Source of the DNA: Shewanella aquimarina
GTDB lineage: Bacteria; Pseudomonadota; Gammaproteobacteria; Enterobacterales; Shewanellaceae
Assembly: GCF_023349185.1 (NCBI RefSeq)
Contig: NZ_JAKIKY010000001.1
Coordinates: 1-64,000, forward strand
Reading direction: 5' to 3'
DNA length: 64,000 bases
Both the position numbers and the translations under genes were made by a program. Within the stretch, counting starts at the first letter, position 1; every line of letters starts with the position of its first letter. The notes under the pieces are model-generated. The model saw only the letters and a program-made list of their open reading frames with translations. It was not told the origin of the DNA and did no database searches. Positions 9,360 to 16,774 of this stretch are shown in pieces.

Positions 9360-10817
9360 CTAAAGTGAATGGCCGTATTTCTGTTGAGTGCCACTGTTTT
9401 CAATCTTGATATTAGACATCACAGGTTCGTATGGCGTATCCGCCTTGTCCTTAGGACGCTCTTTGGTAGAGCTTTTACCCAGTAGATAAAACTCGACATC
9501 CGATGGAGCAACAAAGCCATCTGTGGGAAGGACAACATCCTTTTTATTGAAAGGTCTCACTAAGCGTGGTGTCACTAAAATCACTAGCTCTGTCTGACCA
9601 CTACGAAAGCTCTTGCTGGAAAAGAGCTGTCCAAATACAGGAACATCACCGAGACCTGGCACCTTATCGATATTTTCACGTAAGGTGTCGCTAATCAGGC
9701 CACTAATGGCAATCGTTTGACCGTCGGCCAACTCAACAGTTGTCGCTGTGCTGCGTTTAACCAGAGAGGGAACAATTAACACTGAAGTGGTATTACTCCC
9801 TGATATCGAAACAGAATTAGAATTACTTAATTCACTAACGACTACGTCCAAATTTAAATTTATCTGGCCTGAATCCAACACAGTGGGTAAAAACTTCACC
9901 CCAACACCAAAATCACGATATTGAATCGTAGTGCTACCATCTTTGTCCGGCACAGGAACGGGAAATTCGCCACCGGATAAGAACTCGGCCGATTGACCAC
10001 TCATAGCAGTCACATTGGGCTCAGCCAACACCTTGGCTAATCCATTTTGTTTAGCCACATCGAGGGCAAAGTTCATGAGTAAGTCTTGGTTAATATACTG
10101 AGCGAAAAAGCCTTTACTTGTTACTCCACCAATACCCGAATCGACGAATCCACCACCGCCACCAACGACACCGCCGGACAGGTGTGAGCCTTGATTAAAG
10201 ATCAGAAATTTTGAATCAAACTGACGCGCGATTTCACGCTGAACCTCGGCAACGACCACTTCGAGCATCACTTGGTGACCGCCTCCTATGGTCATCATGT
10301 TTAATACGGTACTTTTGGGTTTACCTACCGTAGGCGCCGCATCCACATATGCCTGAGCCAACTCCATTGCAGTGTTCATTTTTTGTAGATTGGAGGCCTG
10401 ACCACTTAATAAAAGTTGTCCCTGAGAGGTTTGTACTGCCAATTTTTCTGTGGGTAAAAACTCATGCAAACGTAATTTTAATCCATTTAAGTCATGGGTC
10501 ACTTCAATATCCATGACACTGGTTAATATTTCGTTTTCATCCCAGATCATCACATTCGTACTACCCAACTTTTTACCCAGTACATACAGATTATTCTTGG
10601 GTAAGAGCTTGATATCTGCGATATCAGGGTTCCCAACAGAGACTCTTTGTACCGATTTAGGTAATGGTAAGACACGAGACTTAAAGATAGGGATCTGCTT
10701 TAACTCCTTTGCTCCCTCAAATGGCCCTCCAGCCATTACTGGTAGATGCATCAAGGCCGAAATGAACACCAAGAACATGCATCCTAGCTTCCAGTTTTTG
10801 CCAGTCGAACGTAGCAT
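9360..10817 (-). CDS. rcpA: Flp pilus secretin RcpA (CpaC)
   Basis: This 485-residue outer-membrane secretin has a signal peptide (to about residue 29) and a pilus/BON-like N-terminal domain (KSVQRVSVGNPDIADIKLLP; KLGSTNVMIWDENEIL). The secretin domain spans about residues 180-430 and ends with VPGLGDVPVFGQLF and TELVILVTPRLVRP. The Gly-rich segment GGVVGGGGGFVDSGIGG is typical of the gate region of CpaC-type secretins. It provides the channel for the Flp pilus. It lies 50 bases downstream of rcpC. Confidence 0.95.
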   Translation of the reverse strand: MLRSTGKNWKLGCMFLVFISALMHLPVMAGGPFEGAKELKQIPIFKSRVLPLPKSVQRVSVGNPDIADIKLLPKNNLYVLGKKLGSTNVMIWDENEILTSVMDIEVTHDLNGLKLRLHEFLPTEKLAVQTSQGQLLLSGQASNLQKMNTAMELAQAYVDAAPTVGKPKSTVLNMMTIGGGHQVMLEVVVAEVQREIARQFDSKFLIFNQGSHLSGGVVGGGGGFVDSGIGGVTSKGFFAQYINQDLLMNFALDVAKQNGLAKVLAEPNVTAMSGQSAEFLSGGEFPVPVPDKDGSTTIQYRDFGVGVKFLPTVLDSGQINLNLDVVVSELSNSNSVSISGSNTTSVLIVPSLVKRSTATTVELADGQTIAISGLISDTLRENIDKVPGLGDVPVFGQLFSSKSFRSGQTELVILVTPRLVRPFNKKDVVLPTDGFVAPSDVEFYLLGKSSTKERPKDKADTPYEPVMSNIKIENSGTQQKYGHSL

Positions 10818-10867
10818 AGTCCACTCCTCTTCAACCCATGGGTTGTATCATGTAAGTATTCAAGCGA

Positions 10868-11707
10868 TTAATCATTCACCTTAACCTCTTGCTCTTTCAT
10901 TCCTTTTAAGATTCGCACTTTAGATTTAGAGCCAGACTGAGCATATACGACCTTTTCAGTTGGTATTGATGGCTTAATGACTACAGGCTGAGCCTCAACG
11001 AGTGGCTTATTCGACTCGGACGGCTCAGATTTGTCTTGATTGAGTAAAGCCACCTCAACTTGTGCATCATCATTGGGGTTTCTTAAGGCTAATTGCAGTG
11101 AGCCACGCCCTTTCGCAACCAACAACTGTTCCGCTTGAGCCATACTCAGCTCTAAGGTAACCGCTCTAACCAGCACGGGTTTATTCTCATCGTTTGACGC
11201 TCGTTGATCGATAGCCAAAATCTTTACATTAGAAAGCACCACATCGGTCTTATAATCCCCCTCTTTAAAAAGGTTGATTACATCTACTCGGTTACCTGGG
11301 AGCAAGAAACCTGCTACGCCAACCACATCGTTTACCCTTATGGTAACTGCTCGCATATTAGGCTGAATAAGGCTAGCTAATGTGCTCCCCTCACCTTTAT
11401 TGATCAGTTTTTCTTGGCGTAAAATCTCACCAGGGTACAGCTTTTGATTTACGACCTTTCCTTCGGCATCTTCAAACTTGGTCACAGAGCCCTTAGGCAC
11501 TATGCCTTCAGGGACAGCGGTGAGAACTAAATGCTTGCGATCAACAATGGTCCCCATAGGCACCAAGCTTGACACTGTTACCACGTTGGTGGTGTTTGCC
11601 ACCTTGGTACCACTGGTGTTGGACTCAAGCCAATTTTGAGCGAGGAAAACCGCTATCACACCAAATATCACTGACAAGACGACAAATAGAATCGTTTTGT
11701 TATTCAT
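10868..11707 (-). CDS. rcpC: Flp pilus assembly protein RcpC (CpaB)
   Basis: This 279-residue protein has one N-terminal membrane helix and a SAF-type domain (LVPMGTIVDRKHLVLTAVPE ... YPGEILRQEKLINKGEG). A second conserved block follows (MRAVTIRVNDVVGVAGFLLP, then GNRVDVI). This is the RcpC/CpaB architecture, proposed to bind peptidoglycan or help the secretin. It lies between the AAA+ gene and rcpA with about 50-base gaps on both sides. Confidence 0.93.
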   Translation of the reverse strand: MNNKTILFVVLSVIFGVIAVFLAQNWLESNTSGTKVANTTNVVTVSSLVPMGTIVDRKHLVLTAVPEGIVPKGSVTKFEDAEGKVVNQKLYPGEILRQEKLINKGEGSTLASLIQPNMRAVTIRVNDVVGVAGFLLPGNRVDVINLFKEGDYKTDVVLSNVKILAIDQRASNDENKPVLVRAVTLELSMAQAEQLLVAKGRGSLQLALRNPNDDAQVEVALLNQDKSEPSESNKPLVEAQPVVIKPSIPTEKVVYAQSGSKSKVRILKGMKEQEVKVND

Positions 11708-11757
11708 AATGAACTCCCGTCGTTAACCATAATGTCAACTAAGACAGCGCCTTAACA

Positions 11758-13098
11758 TCAACTCTCAACAAAATATATGGACCATGCTGAGTCGATGAGA
11801 GGCTGTGTCACCACTGGTTCAAGCTTCATAAAACAGATTTGGTCAAACATAATGCCGAGTAAATCTCGTGGATAACAAGGAATCAAAGGCTTAGCAAACT
11901 TTTGATGATATTCCCTCAGCAGGTATGTAAATGCCTCTTCGTCACAGCTCAGCTCTAATTCATCACATACCTGAAACCAAATCTTGCGGTAGAGTGACTC
12001 ATCCAGTGCATCAAAATGGATCTTGTAACCAAGTCGCCGAAGAAATGCTTCATCGACTAACTCTTTAGGATCAAGGTTAGTAGAGAAGAGTAGAATTAGC
12101 TCGAATGGGATCTCAAAATGTTCGCCAGACTGTAGGCTCAAAAAATCTCTATGCTCTTCCATCGGTATGATCCAACGGTTAAAGAGTTGTTTCGCACTGA
12201 TGCGTTGTCGCCCTAAATCATCGAGTAACAAGATGCCATTGTTGGCCTTAAGCTGCAGTGGAGCCATATACGTCCGGCTATGGGCATCAAATTGTACCTC
12301 TAGCATTTCACTCGTGAGCTCACCGCCTGTGATCCGAAGCGGACGTTGGCATTGAATCCATCTTGGATCATGGCCACTGCCTAAATCTAATGGGTTATTC
12401 GTTGTCTCAACTTCAGTGCGATGATGCAGTTCAGGGTCAAAGACCTGAATGATTTCATTGCCAATAGCAATCGCATAGGGAATTAACACTGCATCGCCCA
12501 AAGTCAGATTTAGGTTGCGACACAGGTAGCTTTTACCTGTTCCAGGTGGGCCGTATATCAATACAGGCCGACTGGAATTCATTGCCGGCCCAATTTTATA
12601 GAGTAGGTCTTGCGGTAACACGAGCGCTTTAAGCCCTTGCTCAAGCATCTCATAGGTAATGGGGCGCGCTCTGCTAGATTGTTGTTTACAGATGGGTATG
12701 TATTGTTTAAGGGGTACGGGAGCCAGTCCGAGATAACCGCTGCGGCTAAAAACTAACTTTGCATGAATCTCACCCGTATGACTCAAGGCATAACGCATCT
12801 GGCCATCAGCCGTCGTTTGTCGGTTTTCAACCCAGCCTAGCTTCTTGGCGGTATCGAGCAATTGTTGCAAGATACCTCCCGTTATGCCCATTTTGGCGAC
12901 CAGCAATTCTTTAGTGACTACACCTGCGGTAAATATGTGTTTAACCAATAAATCTAATAATAATGCTTCAGATAAACCTGTATCATCTATGGCAATAGGC
13001 TTGGGAGCCAACTTACTCACATCACCAATGTGTTCATGGTCTCTAGGCAGAGATGATGATTGAACATCTACAGAATGACCCACATCCGATTGCAACAT
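11758..13098 (-). CDS. Winged-helix/AAA+ ATPase inside the tad locus
   Basis: I do not recognise a named family member. The 446-residue protein has a predicted winged-helix-like region at about residues 45-110, then an AAA+ domain. The Walker A GPPGTGKS is at 183-190, Walker B ILLLDD at 289-294, a sensor-1 STN at 339-341, and an arginine pair (AFLRRLGY) at about 354. There is no membrane segment or signal peptide, so it should be cytoplasmic. It lies between tadV (11 bases away) and rcpC (50 bases away) in the same direction, so it is probably co-transcribed with the pilus genes. It is not part of the standard flp-rcp-tad set. It could be a MoxR-like chaperone or a regulator. Confidence 0.88.
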   Translation of the reverse strand: MLQSDVGHSVDVQSSSLPRDHEHIGDVSKLAPKPIAIDDTGLSEALLLDLLVKHIFTAGVVTKELLVAKMGITGGILQQLLDTAKKLGWVENRQTTADGQMRYALSHTGEIHAKLVFSRSGYLGLAPVPLKQYIPICKQQSSRARPITYEMLEQGLKALVLPQDLLYKIGPAMNSSRPVLIYGPPGTGKSYLCRNLNLTLGDAVLIPYAIAIGNEIIQVFDPELHHRTEVETTNNPLDLGSGHDPRWIQCQRPLRITGGELTSEMLEVQFDAHSRTYMAPLQLKANNGILLLDDLGRQRISAKQLFNRWIIPMEEHRDFLSLQSGEHFEIPFELILLFSTNLDPKELVDEAFLRRLGYKIHFDALDESLYRKIWFQVCDELELSCDEEAFTYLLREYHQKFAKPLIPCYPRDLLGIMFDQICFMKLEPVVTQPLIDSAWSIYFVES

Positions 13099-13109
13099 AA
13101 TTAGACTTC

Positions 13110-13706
13110 CTATCCCAAATAATGACTTAACTGCAAATAGACACTTGGCAAATCATAGTTAATACTGCAAGCCACTAGCCAGCCTATGGCCAATGCCGGT
13201 GCATAGGGCACTTTCTGCCCTGCTGCTTCATTAGGCTCTGGTTTAAAGTAGGTTCTGCAATAAATACAGTCCCAATAACGTTTAAGGGTGTTAACAACGC
13301 CACTCAGCCCCGTCCGCCACAACACGAGTAATACGCTAGTGACAGCGCCTGCGGCGACGCCATATAAGAGACTCCATGCCAAAAGCTCTGGCCCCATTAG
13401 GGCACCAATTCCCATCATCAATTTAATATCGCCAGCGCCGAGTAGCCTAAAAATGAAGACAGGAAACAAAATAATAAACGCCAGTGCAAAACCAAAACTG
13501 GCTAAGAGTAAACCATTGAGTTGTGCATAATATCCATTGATGGCAAAACCACAGAAAATCGCCGCAAGCGACAAGGCGTTAGGAATGCGATGCGACCTTA
13601 AATCTGTGGCGATGGCTATGATGAAAAACAGCGCCGCCAACGTGATTTGAAGTAATAATTGGGCATCTGTCATTGAGATCGTATCTCTTAGATAGGCATT
13701 TAACAT
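13110..13706 (-). CDS. tadV: Flp prepilin peptidase TadV (CpaA)
   Basis: This is an A24-type aspartic prepilin peptidase with several membrane helices. The two catalytic Asp motifs are present as ATDLRSHRIPN and GAGDIKLMMGIGALMG. It is expected to cleave the leaders of Flp and the TadE/F pseudopilins. It lacks the zinc/methylase N-terminal domain of PilD, as TadV does. The long form has 198 residues; an internal ATG at 13673 (MTDAQLLLQ) would give a 187-residue protein closer to usual TadV N-termini. Neither start has a strong Shine-Dalgarno sequence. Confidence 0.93.
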   Translation of the reverse strand: MLNAYLRDTISMTDAQLLLQITLAALFFIIAIATDLRSHRIPNALSLAAIFCGFAINGYYAQLNGLLLASFGFALAFIILFPVFIFRLLGAGDIKLMMGIGALMGPELLAWSLLYGVAAGAVTSVLLVLWRTGLSGVVNTLKRYWDCIYCRTYFKPEPNEAAGQKVPYAPALAIGWLVACSINYDLPSVYLQLSHYLG

Positions 13707-13776
13707 TATCCAAATAGCATAGGTGCCTAGTATTCAAGTCAAACTAGGCACCTCTATCACAAGCTGAATGCCTTAA

Positions 13777-13971
13777 TTAGTTTGTACAGTCTTGGCTATT
13801 ACCATTAACAGCAGAGGCTAGACAATCAATCTTATCTGTTGCGTTTTCACCTAATAGGTTAAATGCGGCAATCATCCCGCCCACAACCAGGCCACCGGCA
13901 ATGGCATATTCCACTGCCGTTAAGCCACTTTCATCTTCAATAAAATCTTTAAATAAGCTTGTAAGGTTCAT
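13777..13971 (-). CDS. flp: Flp pilin subunit
   Basis: This 64-residue major pilin is typical of Flp: a short polar leader ending in Gly, then LTAVEYAIAGGLVVGGM with the Glu-Tyr pair at mature positions 5 and 6, a single hydrophobic helix, and a short C-terminal tail with two Cys (KIDCLASAVNGNSQDCTN). TadV should cleave after the Gly of DESG. It is the first gene of the cluster, 70 bases before tadV. This arrangement usually gives it much higher expression than the assembly genes. Confidence 0.96.
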   Translation of the reverse strand: MNLTSLFKDFIEDESGLTAVEYAIAGGLVVGGMIAAFNLLGENATDKIDCLASAVNGNSQDCTN

Positions 13972-14505
13972 AGTTATCTCCTAACGACCCAAAGAGGTGC
14001 TTTGTATAGCCGTTGAGCTCACAAAAGCGATTACCCATCTATCTTGCCTTGCTATCAGCTTCATCACCTCGTATCCATCAGTGCCATGACTTGCTACCGA
14101 ATATGCGTTCCTGTTGCCAATTTTTAATCATGACAGGAATAAGCCTCGTCACTCGCTACCTAACCTGTCGAACAGCAATATTGGAAAAACTGCATAATCC
14201 AACATTGCTGTTACATTTAAGGGTAGCAAAGTTTTCACGATTCATAGATTAAAAAACAAACAACTTTAAGAGAGTTATTGTGCTATGGGGAGCTAATTTT
14301 TATTCAAACCTAGCTAGTTTGGAAAGCTCTTACTAACAAGTAGTTGCGAGATTTTGTCGTAAGAAGAAGACGTAAGACTTGATGATACATTGTGTATTTG
14401 ACAGCCAAAGCCAATATCAAACTTGCCAACCAAGTAGGTCAAAAGTATTAATCTAACAAATACAAAACACTTAGATAGGATATAAAAGTGGATATAGGCG
14501 ATGGC
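13972..14505. other. Upstream region of the tad operon
   Basis: This 530-base A/T-rich stretch holds no supported gene and should contain the flp promoter (minus strand). Its main feature is the inverted repeat at 14171-14212. I looked for a sigma-54 pattern (TGGCAC-N5-TTGC) and found none. A 7-bp hairpin (TATAGGC/GCCTATA) at 14493-14510 overlaps the stop codon of the L,D-transpeptidase gene but has no U-run. Confidence 0.55.
14171..14212. repeat. 15-bp inverted repeat upstream of flp
   Basis: AACAGCAATATTGGA at 14171-14185 pairs with TCCAACATTGCTGTT at 14198-14212, with 14 of 15 positions complementary and a 12-base loop. It lies about 200 bases upstream of the flp start. It may be a regulatory hairpin or a two-site operator. 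There is no U-run on either side, so it is not a simple terminator. Confidence 0.75.
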
Positions 14506-16020
14506 CTATAACCCCAAATCTGTAACTGAGGCTCTCTCTGCTAGAGTTGAATTCAACTTGTAGATATCGGGGCGAAATTGCACCACTCCTCTAGTGTCTA
14601 CCCAAGTCGTTAAATAGGTTATCAGTACGGGTAGAGGCTCAGCGAGCTTATAATATCGCGGCAATTTTTGTGCTAATGCTTCTTTGATAACCGCTGGCGA
14701 CTGATCAGTGTGCCGAGTAAAAAGGTACTTGGCTAAGATGTCAGCTTTTTCTAAACGCACGCAGCCATGACTCAAGGCACGATCTTGACGCATAAACAGT
14801 TTCTTTACGGGCGTGTCATGTAAGTAAATGGCTGCATTATTCGGAATCGAAAATCTATAGCGTCCCAATGAATTATTAGCGCCTGGTTGCTGAACAAGTT
14901 GATACTCGCCCAATAGCGCGGCAATTTGCTTAGAGGAATGGTTTGCCAATGGTACCGCTAAAGAGTGACCCTGAGCCACCTTACGCAGCTCAAACCCGTG
15001 GGCGGCAAGATAACCAGGATTTTGTCCATTTTTCGGCAGTAACTCACCATAGACAATACTTCGAGGTGGAGTCCAGGTTGGATTCAGTGTCACCAGGTTC
15101 AGTGTTGTCACCATTTGTGGCGTCGGCGTTTCGGGTTTGCCGACAATCACTCGCATACTCAATACACTGGTATCATTCTCCATTACCTGTAATTGGTACG
15201 CAGGAATATTGACCCACAAGTATCTCTCCGGCAATTGATTGGGTAACGCAAACCAACGAAATAACGCTTGGCGCAGATGAGCAATCTTTTGTGAGGGTGA
15301 TATCTGCAGCGCTTTGCGGGTCGAACTATCTAGCTCTCCGCTTTCAGGTAGCCCATGCCTTAGTTGAAAATGCTTTATGGCGCTGACGATAGCAGGGTCA
15401 TAAATCGCCTCTCTATAGGTATTAGACGGTTTAGTTGGTAAGTCGCCTAATTGAGTGAGCATCCACCTCAACTTGGCGATTTCGGGCGACCGCTGACCCA
15501 AACGGTATTGCCTAGCGGAGATGGCTGGCCATACATATTTTTCAAGCTGTTGATAGCGTCTAATTTGTTCACGTAACAGTTGCACCTGCTTGTGCTCAGG
15601 TAACATGGTGTCGAGTAGCTCATGTAGCTGCTCAGTTTGCACTGCGCTGCGTAGCTGTTGAATGCTCGACAAGGCTTCATCTCCCTGCCCTAGCCTTAAT
15701 GTTTTCAGCATTTCAATAAAGAGCTGCGAATATCTATCGTCTAAGTCTCTTGTCACCTGCGCACTCGCCTCATTCGTTGACAAGCCTATCTGCTGCCAAA
15801 AACCTAGTTCCTGGGCTAAGGCAAGCATCTCCAGGGTTAACGGCCTGGGCCCTCGCTGATCGAACCAAATAAATTCAGGCTCACTGGTCACGACATGATG
15901 GTTTAACGGCGTACCCTGAGCCACATTGTCTGCCGCCAGCGCGGATTGACCTACGAAATTCAGGCTAGCGCTAATTAAACAAGCAAAAACGGTCGGGATA
16001 TAAGATAAGAGCAATTTCAT
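14506..16020 (-). CDS. L,D-transpeptidase, YcbB/LdtD type
   Basis: This 504-residue periplasmic enzyme forms 3-3 cross-links in peptidoglycan or a related linkage. It has a signal peptide to about residue 29, an N-terminal helical part, and a peptidoglycan-binding domain near residues 170-245 (IVSAIKHFQLRHGLPESGEL). The YkuD catalytic domain starts at about residue 265 and contains the motif SHGCVRLE with the catalytic Cys. An insertion between the substrate-facing strands and the catalytic motif is present, as in YcbB. It is a single gene, convergent with nothing and divergent from the small membrane protein gene. Confidence 0.93.
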   Translation of the reverse strand: MKLLLSYIPTVFACLISASLNFVGQSALAADNVAQGTPLNHHVVTSEPEFIWFDQRGPRPLTLEMLALAQELGFWQQIGLSTNEASAQVTRDLDDRYSQLFIEMLKTLRLGQGDEALSSIQQLRSAVQTEQLHELLDTMLPEHKQVQLLREQIRRYQQLEKYVWPAISARQYRLGQRSPEIAKLRWMLTQLGDLPTKPSNTYREAIYDPAIVSAIKHFQLRHGLPESGELDSSTRKALQISPSQKIAHLRQALFRWFALPNQLPERYLWVNIPAYQLQVMENDTSVLSMRVIVGKPETPTPQMVTTLNLVTLNPTWTPPRSIVYGELLPKNGQNPGYLAAHGFELRKVAQGHSLAVPLANHSSKQIAALLGEYQLVQQPGANNSLGRYRFSIPNNAAIYLHDTPVKKLFMRQDRALSHGCVRLEKADILAKYLFTRHTDQSPAVIKEALAQKLPRYYKLAEPLPVLITYLTTWVDTRGVVQFRPDIYKLNSTLAERASVTDLGL

Positions 16021-16338
16021 ATTGTCGAGCCCATCCTATTCAACAGAAGAAATATAGTGAGGTATCCTCCTGTAACATTATAGGTAAATCACGCCAACCG
16101 GCAGTGGTCAGTGCAACGACCTTTCTGGCGGCAAAGAGACAAATTCATCATTAGGGTTAGCTCAGGTTTAGTTCAGGCATAGCGCTAAGACAAGATTATT
16201 TCTTAATTTAAAAGCTTGAATTATCGTCCTCCAAATCGCCTAAACATCAGAGATAAATTATTCATCTATACTTTACCCAACAAGCAACTAATCGCCTCTT
16301 TTATAGATGAGGTCACATCAATAGGACGTTATAACACC
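16021..16338. other. Divergent intergenic region
   Basis: This region separates the L,D-transpeptidase gene (leftward) from the small membrane protein gene (rightward). Promoters for both should lie here, but I see no convincing -35/-10 pair, operator or structured RNA. A reading frame from a TTG at 16216 extends the downstream gene N-terminally, but the added residues look non-coding. Confidence 0.5.
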
Positions 16339-16674
16339 ATGATAAAAATGGAGTTAACTCGCCAGCACATACTTCAGCTGACTTTAATTTTGCTGATAAT
16401 CGTATTACTGCTGGTCATTATCTATCCTGCTTTTACCGTGGCTAATGCTCGTTTTAAACTAAAAACCGAGGTTGAATCTGGTGCGACATTAGCCGAGCGC
16501 TATTTATTGCTAGGTGATTGGCCCTCAGGTAATGAAGATGGTTTATTAAATCAATTCAACGACTTTCAGGTCAAAACAAAGGATTTGTCAACTGACTCAA
16601 CACTAATACCGCCTACGACACTCGATGCGCAAACAGCAAGAGAGCGGGCCGTTGCCCCATTGCCGCAACCATGA
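16339..16674 (+). CDS. Small single-pass membrane protein of unknown function
   Basis: From the ATG at 16339 this encodes 111 residues. A short basic N-terminus (MIKMELTRQH) is followed by a long hydrophobic helix (LTLILLIIVLLLVIIYPAF) and a soluble tail of about 80 residues ending in PLPQP. I chose this start because AGGAC lies about 11 bases upstream; a longer frame from a TTG at 16216 adds 41 residues with no ribosome-binding site. No family was recognised. It stands 100 bases before the sulfatase-like gene on the same strand and may be co-transcribed with it. Confidence 0.65.
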   Translation: MIKMELTRQHILQLTLILLIIVLLLVIIYPAFTVANARFKLKTEVESGATLAERYLLLGDWPSGNEDGLLNQFNDFQVKTKDLSTDSTLIPPTTLDAQTARERAVAPLPQP

Positions 16675-16774
16675 CGCACTATGAAGGATGATAGAGAGCG
16701 AGATGAGCTGAACGAGGTCAAATGAGGATAGAGATACTTTAAGTATTTACGCCGCAATCCAATAGAGAGAGTCT

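Noticed and set aside
14080..14110. Possible sigma-54 promoter for flp
   Set aside because: A TGGCAC is present on the minus strand, but there is no TTGC at the required spacing.
14493..14510. Hairpin at the end of the L,D-transpeptidase gene as a terminator
   Set aside because: The stem is only 7 bp and no U-run follows on the minus strand.
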